In this document: positions 22,523-31,288 of the stretch, piece after piece
How positions within the stretch are numbered: the first letter of the stretch is position 1
Layout of the letters: every line of letters begins with the position of its first letter
Notes under the pieces: model-generated
Seen by the model: only the letters and a program-made list of their open reading frames with translations
What the model was told of the DNA's origin: nothing
Database searches by the model: none
Origin: Spirulina subsalsa CS-330
GTDB taxonomy: Bacteria > Cyanobacteriota > Cyanobacteriia > Cyanobacteriales > Spirulinaceae
Direction: 5' to 3'
DNA length: 32,416 nucleotides
Assembly: GCF_028330765.1 (NCBI RefSeq)
Contig: NZ_JAQMTY010000170.1
Location: 1 to 32,416, forward strand
Position numbers and translations under genes: made by a program

Positions 22523-22980
22523 CTCGCCAATTTCGCGGCTGAGTAGTGGAATGACACCTTTTAAAAGGTGAATACTGAAGCCATCACAAATGCTGTATTT
22601 GACCCAGCAAATCAACTTTTCAAGTGCGATCCACCGACTGGGAAATATAGGATGCAATGCTTTTTTAGCTTATTACCCAACAGATCTAAGTAGATCAGGG
22701 TGAATTTCGTGAACTATGTAACGAATTGTAATGAAAGCTGGATTTCAGTGATGGTCAGGATTCTAGCCTGATTGGCTCAGATTTTTTGGTGTTGCAAATC
22801 CTGCCTGAGCTACTTATTTTAGCGATGAGGAATTTGAGGAATAGTGCGATCGCCTTTAATAGATAGATTGTTGATGCGATCGCCTAAAAATCACAAATCA
22901 TAGGGATGGCGATCGCAATACGTTTTATGATATATTTTAAAATAGCTAGATAAAAAAACTCTTGGAATGGAGAACTGTCA
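22523..22980. other. AT-rich intergenic region with three HIP1 octamers
   Basis: These 458 nt hold no supported gene. A perfect 16-bp palindrome CACCTTTTAAAAGGTG lies at 22555-22570, shortly after the ligase stop, and might act as a terminator hairpin though it has no T tract. Three GCGATCGC octamers lie at 22846-22853, 22876-22883 and 22909-22916. The last stretch before the cofilin-like gene (about 22920-22960) is very AT-rich and is the likely promoter. Confidence 0.5.
22969..22974 (+). promoter_or_regulatory. Ribosome binding site of the cofilin-like gene
   Basis: GGAGAA lies 6 nt upstream of the ATG at 22981. A clear bacterial ribosome site shows the eukaryote-like gene is set up for translation in this host. 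Confidence 0.75.
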
Positions 22981-23400
22981 ATGGCTGATTTAACTATTAG
23001 TGATAAAAGCATAGAATTATTCAACAGGGTAAAGATCGAAAAATATTATTCTTATGTTTTATTCGGATTGAGTCCTGATAATTCTACACTTGAATTTCGA
23101 GGCTCAGGTGATAGAAGCTATGACTTTGATTCCATTGCATCCGAACTTCCCAAGGCGGATGTTGCGTTTATTATTTATGATTTTGAATATGAAACGGATG
23201 AAAAGCCTCCTCGCAAAACTTCAAAACTAATTCTCATTTCTTGGTGTCCAGTATCAACTCCAGTGAGACAAAAGTTTGCTTTGGCTAGCGGAGAAAATCA
23301 ACTAAAAATGTCCTTCACGGGAATACAAAAAAGTTTTAAGTTAACTGAGTATGAAGAAGTTAGTTTTTCATCTTTAAGAAAGGCACTGCTTACTGCTTAA
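22981..23400 (+). CDS. ADF/cofilin homologue (ADF-H domain protein)
   Basis: The 139-residue product is a single ADF-H domain. Family blocks occur in order: LFNRVKIEKYYSYVLFGLS, LPKADVAFIIYDFEYE (residues 56-71), SKLILISWCPVSTPVRQKFA (81-100) and EYEEVSFSSLRKAL. ADF/cofilin binds and severs actin filaments. Residues matching key actin contacts of yeast cofilin are kept: Arg96 and Lys98 after TPV, and Lys82. The Arg-Arg pair of the long helix is here Lys109-Met110, and the regulatory serine at the N-terminus is not obvious. GC content is about 35% by hand count (145 of 420), with no HIP1 site inside, while neighbours are far more GC-rich. No actin or profilin is nearby. The identification is strong, and the function in a bacterium is unknown. 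Confidence 0.9.
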   Translation: MADLTISDKSIELFNRVKIEKYYSYVLFGLSPDNSTLEFRGSGDRSYDFDSIASELPKADVAFIIYDFEYETDEKPPRKTSKLILISWCPVSTPVRQKFALASGENQLKMSFTGIQKSFKLTEYEEVSFSSLRKALLTA

Positions 23401-23494
23401 ATTATAACGGAACTTCCACATCTGCTCCAAGAGGATGTCTGAAAAGAGTCTGAATGTAATGATTGTTGCATTCGTCTGAACGAAAAAGTAGCGA

Positions 23495-23704
23495 TTACAG
23501 ACTATAAGAATCATTAACCCGTGGATTTTCACGAACCCATGCGGGGTCTGGCTTTTTGATGTCTGGCACTGGGATTCCTCGATCCTGGAACCCACTTTCT
23601 GCAAATTCCGTACTACATTCTCGCCGCAACATCGCCCCCGCCGCCTTCGGGTTATAACAATTCGCCAAGATAAACTTCTCCGCCACCGACTCCGGGTTCA
23701 TCAT
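23495..23704 (-). CDS. Small hypothetical protein, possibly a frameshifted remnant
   Basis: On the minus strand a frame starting at Met-Met (23704) reads NPESVAEKFILANCYNPKAA, then GAMLRRECSTEFAESGFQDR and IKKPDPAWVRENP. I do not recognise a named family. Upstream, another frame on the same strand reads KKRKAKKPSPGQTSLLF, which looks like a basic protein tail. It would join the present frame if one base changed near TTTGCTATGGG, so this may be the end of a larger frameshifted gene. It lies between the cofilin-like gene and the Uma2 gene. Confidence 0.35.
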   Translation of the reverse strand: MMNPESVAEKFILANCYNPKAAGAMLRRECSTEFAESGFQDRGIPVPDIKKPDPAWVRENPRVNDSYSL

Positions 23705-23859
23705 TTCCCGCTGATCCCATAGCAAACAGCAAACTCGTCTGCCCTGGTGAGGGTTTCTTGGCTTTGCGTTTTTTCTGAGCGATCGTGTTCGGTTCAGTCC
23801 CCAACAGTGGATTATTGCCAGAATGCCTACTATTAAGACAGTGTGAACCGACAGGCGCA

Positions 23860-24468
23860 ATGGTACAAACTCCCGTATCCCCTCAACCCCTTTTCCTCGA
23901 ATTGCCCCCAGACCTCGCCCTACAGGTCACGCCGGAACAGTTCGCCGCTCTAGCCGTGACCAATCGTGATCTCAGACTCGAACGCACTGCAACCGGAGCA
24001 TTAATCGTGAACCCACCCACTGGCGGCATTTCTGGCAAACGGAATTTAAGTATCAGTATGCAATTAGGGAATTGGTCGGAAGCGAACGAGCAACGAGGTG
24101 AAGCGTTTGACTCATCCACGGGGTTTGAATTGCCCAACGGTGCGAATCGTTCCCCCGATGCCTCGTGGGTGCGGCGCGATCGCTGGGATGCCCTCACGCG
24201 GGAACAGCAGGAGGGGTTTGTTCCCCTCTGTCCGGATTTTGTTGTGGAGTTGCGATCGCGCAGCGACAGTTTAAACACCACTCGCGCCAAACTCCAAGAA
24301 TATCTCGACAACGGCACACAATTAGGCTGGCTCATCGACCCCCAAAACCAACGGGTAGAAATTTATCGCCCCGGTTGCGAGGTTGAAACCCTAGACCGCC
24401 CCGATACGCTCTCCGGTGAACCAATCCTGCCCGGATTTATCTTAAAATTGCAACGAATTTGGGCGTAA
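23860..24468 (+). CDS. Uma2 family endonuclease (DUF820)
   Basis: The 202-residue protein has the PD-(D/E)XK-type Uma2 pattern. It includes FAALAVTNRDLRLERT at the start, GKRNLSISMQLGNW, TGFELPNGANRSPDASWVRR with the catalytic Asp, FVPLCPDFVVELRSRSDSL with Glu, and YLDNGTQLGWLIDPQNQRVE. These genes are highly multiplied in cyanobacteria and their biological role is not established. I use ATG at 23860. A longer frame from GTG at 23785 adds residues unlike the family. The gene is monocistronic, followed by palindromic repeats. Confidence 0.9.
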   Translation: MVQTPVSPQPLFLELPPDLALQVTPEQFAALAVTNRDLRLERTATGALIVNPPTGGISGKRNLSISMQLGNWSEANEQRGEAFDSSTGFELPNGANRSPDASWVRRDRWDALTREQQEGFVPLCPDFVVELRSRSDSLNTTRAKLQEYLDNGTQLGWLIDPQNQRVEIYRPGCEVETLDRPDTLSGEPILPGFILKLQRIWA

Positions 24469-24489
24469 GGGGCTGGTGGATGTCAATGC

Positions 24490-24645
24490 AGCGCGGTTTC
24501 CCCATTCCTAGAGGTATGCACACCAGAGGAGACGTTCCCTCGTGTCATGGCTTTGCCGTGACATGCGCTTTGAGCGGCTCCGCCGCCTGGGGAGGAGGCA
24601 GAGCCTCCCATGAGCATTACTGGGCTCTGCCAAGTAACGAGATTT
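24490..24645. repeat. Cluster of palindromic repeats
   Basis: About 150 nt contain several stem-loops: TGTCATGGC-TTT-GCCGTGACA, GCGG-CTCCGC, GGAGGCAGAGCCTCC, and a perfect GGCAGAGCC (24597-24605) with GGCTCTGCC (24623-24631). The look is that of repetitive intergenic palindromes spread through many cyanobacterial genomes. No gene is supported in 24469-24834, which otherwise holds the leader of purH. Confidence 0.6.
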
Positions 24646-24834
24646 TCATCAGTTTGAAAACGATGTGGCAACAGGGCGATTAAATCATCCGGCGGATCGA
24701 GCATTGCAGCGCCGCAGGTAGAGCGATGAAGATTGAACCTGCCCGGCGATCGCCTTCAAAGTTTCAATTTTTTAAGGTTTGGGCGGTGGATCTGGTGGGA
24801 TAATAGCGGCGTTGTTCATCGCCGCCTGTGAATT

Positions 24835-26364
24835 GTGAGTAAATTAGCCCTGCTGAGTGTCAGCGATAAAACCGGAATTGTCGAACTTGCTCAAGCCCTG
24901 GTGCAAGACTTTGGCTTTGATTTGATCAGTAGTGGCGGCACGGCGAAAACTCTCCAAGCAGCGGGATTGCCCGTCACGAAAGTGAGCGACTACACCGGAT
25001 CACCGGAAATCCTGGGGGGCCGGGTGAAGACCCTCCATCCCCGCATCCATGGCGGGATTTTGGCGCGGCGGGATCTGCCGGAACATTTAGCGGAATTAGA
25101 AGCGAATCAGATCCGCCCGCTGGATTTGGTGGTGGTGAATCTGTACCCCTTTGAACAGACGATCGCAAACCCCGATGTCACCGTCGAGGATGCGATCGAA
25201 AATATTGATATTGGTGGGCCCACCCTCCTGCGGGCAGCGGCGAAAAATCACGCCCATTTAACCGTGTTGTGTCGCCCGGAACGGTACGGGGCCTATCTGG
25301 AAGAATTGCGAACGAACGGAGAACCGAGCGCGACGTTTCGGCGCGATCGCGCCCTCGAAGGCTTCCAGATGACCGCGAGTTACGATCGCGCCATCGCCGC
25401 TTACTTCGCCCAACTCACCGACAGCCCCGCCCCCTTCACCCTCACCGCCACTCCCCACCAAACCCTACGCTACGGCGAAAACCCCCACCAGCCCGCCACT
25501 TGGTACAAAACCGACGAGAGCGGCTGGAGTAGCGCCACCCAATTGCAGGGCAAAGAACTGAGCTATAACAATTTGGTCGATCTCGAAGCAGCGCGGCGGA
25601 TCATCATTGAATTTGGCGACAGTGGCGACCCGGCGGCGGCGGTGTTGAAACATACCAACCCCTGCGGCGCGGCCATGGGGGCGACCCTCGTCGAAGCCTA
25701 CGAGCGGGCGTTTAATGCCGATTCGGTGTCGGCATTTGGGGGGATTGTGGCGTTGAATCGGCCCATTGATGCCCCGACGGCGGCGGCCCTCTCGAAAACC
25801 TTTTTAGAATGTATCGTTGCGCCGGGCTGTGAGCCGGAAGCGGCGGCGATTCTCAAGAAAAAATCGAAGTTGCGGGTGTTGCTCTTGCCGGACTTATTCA
25901 CAGGGCCGAAGGAAACCGTGAAGGCGATCGCGGGCGGTCTCCTCGTCCAAGCGGCGGATGATGCCACCGATGACCCAGGGCAATGGCAAGTGGTGACCCA
26001 AAAGCAACCCACCGACGCAGAACGGGCAGAAATGCAATTCGCCTGGAAGTTGGCGAAACACGTTAAGTCGAATGCGATCGTGATTACCCGCGATCGCACC
26101 ACCATCGGCGTGGGCGCAGGGCAAATGAATCGGGTCGGCGCGGCTCAGATTGCCCTCGCTCAAGCTGGGGACGCGGCAAAAGGAGCCTGTCTCGCCAGTG
26201 ATGGGTTTTTCCCCTTTGATGATTCCGTGCGCACCGCCGCCGCAGCGGGGATCACGACCATCATTCAACCCGGCGGTTCGATTCGTGACAACGACTCGAT
26301 CGCCGCTGCCGATGAGTTAGGAATCGTGATGATTTGTACCGGAATGCGCCATTTCTTGCATTAA
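24835..26364 (+). CDS. purH: Bifunctional AICAR formyltransferase / IMP cyclohydrolase PurH
   Basis: PurH carries out the last two steps of purine synthesis, formylating AICAR and closing the ring to IMP. The 509-residue protein starts with the MGS-like cyclohydrolase domain (LLSVSDKTGIVELAQAL, LISSGGTAKTL, LGGRVKTLHPRIHGG). The formyltransferase domain follows (LRYGENPHQPATWY, LKHTNPCGAAMG, SNAIVI, GAGQMNRV and DGFFPFDD). The start is GTG, with no strong ribosome site. plsY follows after 35 nt in the same direction, so the two may be cotranscribed. Its product IMP is the substrate of GuaB3, encoded elsewhere in this window. Confidence 0.97.
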   Translation: MSKLALLSVSDKTGIVELAQALVQDFGFDLISSGGTAKTLQAAGLPVTKVSDYTGSPEILGGRVKTLHPRIHGGILARRDLPEHLAELEANQIRPLDLVVVNLYPFEQTIANPDVTVEDAIENIDIGGPTLLRAAAKNHAHLTVLCRPERYGAYLEELRTNGEPSATFRRDRALEGFQMTASYDRAIAAYFAQLTDSPAPFTLTATPHQTLRYGENPHQPATWYKTDESGWSSATQLQGKELSYNNLVDLEAARRIIIEFGDSGDPAAAVLKHTNPCGAAMGATLVEAYERAFNADSVSAFGGIVALNRPIDAPTAAALSKTFLECIVAPGCEPEAAAILKKKSKLRVLLLPDLFTGPKETVKAIAGGLLVQAADDATDDPGQWQVVTQKQPTDAERAEMQFAWKLAKHVKSNAIVITRDRTTIGVGAGQMNRVGAAQIALAQAGDAAKGACLASDGFFPFDDSVRTAAAAGITTIIQPGGSIRDNDSIAAADELGIVMICTGMRHFLH

Positions 26365-26399
26365 TGGGGGATGAATGAATTAATTGCTGCGGAGAGGTT

Positions 26400-27062
26400 A
26401 TGACTGGGTTAATTATTGTGGGGATTGCGATCGCCTCCTATCTGCTGGGGTCATTCCCCACGGGGTATCTTGTGACCAAATGGCTCACGGGCCTGGACAT
26501 TCGCGACCAAGGCTCCGGCTCCACCGGGGCCACCAACGTCCTCCGCACCGTCGGCAAATGGGCCGCCGCCACTGTCCTCCTCACCGATGCCCTCAAAGGT
26601 GCGATCGCCCTCGCCCTCGTCTATAGCCTCGCCTATATCCCCGCGATCGCGCCGTACATCCCCACCGCCGGGCTACCCTGGTTCGCCACCCTCGCCGGAC
26701 TCCTTGCCCTCGTGGGCCATAGTCGTTCCGTTTGGCTGCAATTCAAAGGCGGCAAATCCGTCGCCACCGGCATCGGTATCCTGCTGGTGATGAGTCCCGT
26801 TGTCGCCCTCGGCACGATCGCCGTCTTCGCCCTCACCCTCGCCGTCAGTCGGATCGTCTCTTTGGGATCGATCTTGAGTGCGATCGCCGTCACGCTCTTA
26901 ATGCTGCTGCTCCACGAACCCCTCGCCTACTGCCTCTTTGGCCTCCTCGCCGGCAGTTACGTCATTGTCCGCCACCGCACCAACCTCCAACGCATCTTTA
27001 ACGGCACAGAACCCAAAATCGGGCAAAAACTCCAACCCCAACCCGAATCCACCGCCTCATGA
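26400..27062 (+). CDS. plsY: Glycerol-3-phosphate acyltransferase PlsY
   Basis: PlsY moves the acyl group from acyl-phosphate to glycerol-3-phosphate, the first step of phospholipid synthesis, in the cytoplasmic membrane. The 220-residue protein has five hydrophobic segments and three conserved loops: LLGSFPTGYLV, GSGSTGATNVLRTVGK and GHSRSVWLQFKGGKSVATGI. GGAGAGG lies just upstream of the ATG. The C-terminal tail (NPNPPP-like region as QPQPESTAS) is short and variable. The gene directly follows purH, a pairing without obvious pathway logic. Confidence 0.95.
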   Translation: MTGLIIVGIAIASYLLGSFPTGYLVTKWLTGLDIRDQGSGSTGATNVLRTVGKWAAATVLLTDALKGAIALALVYSLAYIPAIAPYIPTAGLPWFATLAGLLALVGHSRSVWLQFKGGKSVATGIGILLVMSPVVALGTIAVFALTLAVSRIVSLGSILSAIAVTLLMLLLHEPLAYCLFGLLAGSYVIVRHRTNLQRIFNGTEPKIGQKLQPQPESTAS

Positions 27063-27179
27063 AACCGTGAGAACACGGATTAGTCGCGCCAATATGGCAC
27101 AATTCTCGGCCACTGGGGAAACATCGACCTAGAATAAAGACACTTAACGCTCGCTCGACATCCATGACGACGGCTCATC

Positions 27180-28286
27180 ATGCCTAAAACGATTCTGATC
27201 CTGTTTCCCAACGAATGGTTAGCCTATACCCCCACCCTTCTCAACCTCATTGAAAAGCTGAAAGCTGACTTTAAGATTCGAGTGATCACCCTCGATGATG
27301 GCAAACACCAAAATCATAATCTTCAGGGCGATGAATTTGAGTTCATTCCCATCTCTGAGCACCTCGCAACCGTTTTAATTCGTGTCGGTCAAGTCACCGG
27401 CCAAGGTTCCCGCCTTTACCAGTTTTTCAAAATGTGGCAAGTGTATTGGCGATCGCGAGGCCGCCAAGCCGATGAAGTGATCGCCGTCGATTCTGCCGGT
27501 TTAGTCATCGCCCAAAAACTGTTTCCCAGCAGCCATTTTTTATCCCTCGAACCCTACCGCGATCGCCTCTTTTTAAGTTGCGACCTCACCCGCGTTAAAT
27601 CCGTCCTGGCCCACAGTCCCGAACGCTACGACTACCTCTTTGCCGAAACCAAAATCCCCGCCTTTATTCTCCCCAACGCCCCCGCCCTCGATCACTATCA
27701 ACCCCCAACCTACCACCCCCCCGCAACCATCAACGCCATCTTTTTTGGCAATGCCAACTTCCGTAACGGCGTGTATGAATGTTTAGAAGTCTTTAATGTT
27801 CTCGACACCGAGACGTTTACATTGACCATTAAAGGCATCGTCAGCGAAGAGCATCAGGAGAGAATCGCTCAACAGTATCAACCCCTCATTGATGCCGGTC
27901 GTTTAATCATTGAGCGTCGCTACATTCCCCAAGAAGAAGTCATCGACTATTTAGCTCAGTTCAGCATTGGGTTTTGTTTTTATAACTTTGACCATACCGA
28001 TGAGATTACCCAATTTAATTTCATCTCTGTCCCGGCTGGAAAAATGTATAACTACTATGCCGCTGGTGTCCCTGTGATTGGATCGGATATTTTAGGACTC
28101 AAGAGTGTGTGTGATTTCCAAGCGGGACTCTTGTTAAACGAGGTCACACCGGCTGCGATCGCCGCCGCCATCCAAACCATCCACGCCGATCATCCCACCT
28201 ACCATGACAACGCCATCAAAGCCGCCCACCACTTCGACTTTAATAAAGCGATCGATCCCGTGAAAACTTACCTCATGAACTCATAA
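27180..28286 (+). CDS. Glycosyltransferase (GT-B type, GT4-like)
   Basis: The 368-residue protein looks like a divergent GT-B glycosyltransferase. The N-terminal half (ILILFPNEWLAYTPTLLNLI, VIAVDSAGLVIAQKLFP) is followed by AIFFGNANFRNGVYECLEVF, LTIKGIVSEEH, and the donor-side block QFNFISVPAGKMYNYYAAGV with PVIGSDILGLKSV. It heads a three-gene run with an ABC exporter and a pyruvyltransferase (gaps 50 and 67 nt), so it probably builds a surface glycan. No substrate is inferred. Confidence 0.75.
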   Translation: MPKTILILFPNEWLAYTPTLLNLIEKLKADFKIRVITLDDGKHQNHNLQGDEFEFIPISEHLATVLIRVGQVTGQGSRLYQFFKMWQVYWRSRGRQADEVIAVDSAGLVIAQKLFPSSHFLSLEPYRDRLFLSCDLTRVKSVLAHSPERYDYLFAETKIPAFILPNAPALDHYQPPTYHPPATINAIFFGNANFRNGVYECLEVFNVLDTETFTLTIKGIVSEEHQERIAQQYQPLIDAGRLIIERRYIPQEEVIDYLAQFSIGFCFYNFDHTDEITQFNFISVPAGKMYNYYAAGVPVIGSDILGLKSVCDFQAGLLLNEVTPAAIAAAIQTIHADHPTYHDNAIKAAHHFDFNKAIDPVKTYLMNS

Positions 28287-28336
28287 GTTCAATCCCTATT
28301 CATTGCTCTATTTATCGTTAGCAACTCAAGGCAAAA

Positions 28337-30136
28337 ATGTCACGCAAGCTCCAAAAACTGTTTTACATCATTGATCGTAAAAAATATGAAATTCCAGTCT
28401 TGGTGGCCATTTTTCTATTCGTCTCAGTTTTAGATACCTTTGGAATTGGCTTAGTCGGCCCCTTTATGGGATTGGTCAACAGGCCTGAATTAATTACCGA
28501 TAACGCCATCATTGCTAACCTCTATCAAACCTTAGACTTTACCACTCCTTCACAGTTCATCATCAGCATCGGGGGGCTGATCATTGCGCTCTTTTTTATT
28601 AAAGTGTGTTTCAATTTTAAGATGCAAGAATACATCTTTAAATTCAGCTTTTCTCAAACTGGCAGCGTCATGCGCCGTCTCCTCGAAGCTTACTTAAAAA
28701 CAGACTACACCTTTCACCTTTCCCGCAACACTTCTGTTTTAATCCAGACCCTCATTCTCGAATCACAAAACTTCTCACAAAAAATTCTGGTTCCGATGCT
28801 GGTTTCCCTCTCAAACCTGATGGTTTTAGGGCTATTACTCTGTTTGCTGGCTTGGACAAGCCCGATCGGAACTCTGTCCATTGTTGCGGTTGTTTTAATA
28901 ACCTACGGCATTACCAACTTATTTAAAGACCGGATGCGGGCATTGGCAGAAGATGCGGCGGCGGCCCAAGCCGATATGATTCGGATTGTGAACCATGGCC
29001 TAGGCAGTATTAAAGAAACCCACATCATTGGCTGTGCGCCATATTTTGAAGAACAGATTACCTACGAAGCAAAACGTTATGCGATGTCCATGGGGACGGT
29101 GATGGTGTTTAATAACTTGCCGCGCTTTATTATTGAGGCGTTGCTGGTGAGTTTTTTGATTGGGTTTACACTTTTAGTGTTGATCATCAGTGGTAATACC
29201 GATAGTTTGACTGCTACATTAAGTGTCTTTGCGATCGCATCGATTCGGATGCTGCCCGCTTCAGCCGCGATCGTTCAAGCCACCTCATCCATTCGGTTTA
29301 ATTCCTATATCATTGACAAACTCTATCAAGACCTCATTGAAGCTGAAGATAATCGTGGCACCTATGCCCTGTCTTCTGATCACGAATCGACCCCATCGCT
29401 TCCCTTTCAAAACACGATTGATCTCAGCCATATTTGCTACACCTATCCGAATATCGAAAATCGCGCCCTGAATGATATTTCTCTCCAAATTCAGAAAGGA
29501 CAATCCATTGGCTTTATTGGTCAATCGGGGGCCGGAAAAACAACGCTTGTAGATGTTATTTTAGGGCTGCTCATTCCTGAATCTGGGGATTTAAAAGTAG
29601 ATGGTCAGTCCGTATATGAAAATCTACGCGGCTGGCAAAATTTGATTGGCTATATTCCCCAGTCTATTTTTCTCCTCGATGACACGATTGAACATAATAT
29701 TGCGTTCGGGGTTCCTGATGAAACGATTAGTCAAGAACGTTTAAGGGCGGCGATCGCTGCGGCTCAACTGACGGATTTAATTGAACAGTTACCCAATGGA
29801 TTACAGGAAAAAGTGGGTGAGCGCGGGGTGCGTTTATCCGGGGGACAACGCCAACGAATTGGGATTGCTCGCGCCCTTTATCATCAGCGGGATATTTTGG
29901 TGCTTGATGAGGCCACATCTGCCTTAGATAATGAAACGGAGCAGCTTGTCAGTGATTCAATTCAGAACTTGGCGGGTAGTTTAACGATGATTTCGATCGC
30001 TCACCGTTTGACGACCCTCAAACATTGCGATCGCATCTATGTGCTGGAACAGGGTAAAGTGGTTGAATCGGGAACCTATGATGAAGTGATACTCAAGCAA
30101 CCCCCACTAGAAACACCTGTTTCAGAGATAGAATAG
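28337..30136 (+). CDS. ABC exporter, fused permease and ATPase (glycan/lipid flippase type)
   Basis: This 599-residue half-transporter has an N-terminal six-helix membrane domain (about residues 15-320) and a C-terminal ATPase. The ATPase shows Walker A GQSGAGKTT (about 394-402), Q-loop GYIPQSIFLLDDT, signature LSGGQRQR (about 500), Walker B ILVLDEATSALD and the H-loop SIAHRLTT. It would work as a homodimer in the membrane. The resemblance is to MsbA/PglK-type flippases, and the flanking glycosyltransferase and pyruvyltransferase suggest a lipid-linked oligosaccharide as cargo. That role is inference. Confidence 0.9.
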   Translation: MSRKLQKLFYIIDRKKYEIPVLVAIFLFVSVLDTFGIGLVGPFMGLVNRPELITDNAIIANLYQTLDFTTPSQFIISIGGLIIALFFIKVCFNFKMQEYIFKFSFSQTGSVMRRLLEAYLKTDYTFHLSRNTSVLIQTLILESQNFSQKILVPMLVSLSNLMVLGLLLCLLAWTSPIGTLSIVAVVLITYGITNLFKDRMRALAEDAAAAQADMIRIVNHGLGSIKETHIIGCAPYFEEQITYEAKRYAMSMGTVMVFNNLPRFIIEALLVSFLIGFTLLVLIISGNTDSLTATLSVFAIASIRMLPASAAIVQATSSIRFNSYIIDKLYQDLIEAEDNRGTYALSSDHESTPSLPFQNTIDLSHICYTYPNIENRALNDISLQIQKGQSIGFIGQSGAGKTTLVDVILGLLIPESGDLKVDGQSVYENLRGWQNLIGYIPQSIFLLDDTIEHNIAFGVPDETISQERLRAAIAAAQLTDLIEQLPNGLQEKVGERGVRLSGGQRQRIGIARALYHQRDILVLDEATSALDNETEQLVSDSIQNLAGSLTMISIAHRLTTLKHCDRIYVLEQGKVVESGTYDEVILKQPPLETPVSEIE

Positions 30137-30203
30137 AGGTGCGATCGCACCGCGATGTTTCGTCCATCAATACCGTTTTCCTGTCCCTCAACTGATAGTT
30201 AAA

Positions 30204-31223
30204 ATGACTCTGACTGAAGCCTTAAAAAACGACCTAAAAGGTTCCTGCGGTGTGACAATTTTGGGGTACTTCGGGGGCGACAATCTCGGTGATGATATTA
30301 TGCTCCGGGCGTTGATTGATGAACTGAATCAAAGTTGTGGGATGCCGATTCGGGTCGTAGCCTATGCCCCGATTCCCTGGCTAGAAGGCGAAGTTTCTGT
30401 GGATGTGTGGAAAAATAATTGGACGGATAATTATGCGATTTTACGGGCAAATCTAGAAAAAAGTTCTCATCTTCTTTGGGGAGGAGGAACCTGTTTCACC
30501 GATGAGGATTTAGACGGCGGCTATAAGCAGGTTTTATTTGCGAAAAAGCTCGGCAAAAAAGTGGCTTATGTGGGGGTCGGGGTTGGCAACCTGAAGAAAC
30601 TAGAGCGACAAGTGAAGACCTTGATTTTGATTAATCGAGCGGATTATCTATCCTTACGGGATGCGGTGTCCTATCAACGGGCGCGGCGGTTTTGTGTTTG
30701 GAACTCGAAGAAGTTAGAGCAAGTGGAAGACCTCAGTTATGGGTTTCTCCAACAGTGGGATCGCAACCATCCGCAACCGGACGCTGATCCGCATTATCTT
30801 CTGGTGGCCTGGCGCAATTTAACGGCCTATGGTGTGACCGATCGGCCGGCTTTTCTCGCGAAGGTGAGCGACTACATTTTAAAACGCTGCCAAGACCATC
30901 AATTAACACGCATTCTCCTCATCGATACGGATTCCCAAATTGACCCGGAGATGAATCAAGAATTGCTGATTCAGTTACAACAATTGGGCGGTGAACCGAT
31001 ACAGGTTGAATATGATCCAACGATTCACTACACCGAGAAATTAAAACGCCTTGCGGCATCCAGTGCCATGATCACCTCGCGTCTTCATGTTGCGGTGGCG
31101 GCTCACTTTTTTGGTAAGCCGTGCTATGCCTATAATTACTCTCCGAAAATTGGCTATTTTATCGACGAAGTGAAGAATCCTAAATTAACTCTGATTCCGA
31201 TTGAACAACTCCCGATGGATTAG
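30204..31223 (+). CDS. Polysaccharide pyruvyltransferase family protein
   Basis: The 339-residue protein begins with TILGYFGGDNLGDDIMLRAL, the signature of the family that includes CsaB and WcaK and adds ketal-linked pyruvate to sugars. HLLWGGGTCFTDEDLDGGYK, LGKKVAYVGVGVG and LRDAVSYQRARRF follow, and SAMITSRLHVAVAAHFFGKP matches the C-terminal block. In bacteria, pyruvylated wall glycan is the binding partner of SLH modules, and an SLH protein is encoded elsewhere in this window. It is the last gene of the polysaccharide run. Confidence 0.88.
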   Translation: MTLTEALKNDLKGSCGVTILGYFGGDNLGDDIMLRALIDELNQSCGMPIRVVAYAPIPWLEGEVSVDVWKNNWTDNYAILRANLEKSSHLLWGGGTCFTDEDLDGGYKQVLFAKKLGKKVAYVGVGVGNLKKLERQVKTLILINRADYLSLRDAVSYQRARRFCVWNSKKLEQVEDLSYGFLQQWDRNHPQPDADPHYLLVAWRNLTAYGVTDRPAFLAKVSDYILKRCQDHQLTRILLIDTDSQIDPEMNQELLIQLQQLGGEPIQVEYDPTIHYTEKLKRLAASSAMITSRLHVAVAAHFFGKPCYAYNYSPKIGYFIDEVKNPKLTLIPIEQLPMD

Positions 31224-31288
31224 CGCGGGCTGAGATCTATACAAGAATAGCTCACATTAATCTCTTTGCCTGTTTAGAGGACTGGAGT

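Noticed and set aside
22555-22570. CACCTTTTAAAAGGTG as a transcription factor operator
   Set aside because: It lies just after the ligase stop, far from the next start, and fits a hairpin better; there is no evidence for an operator.
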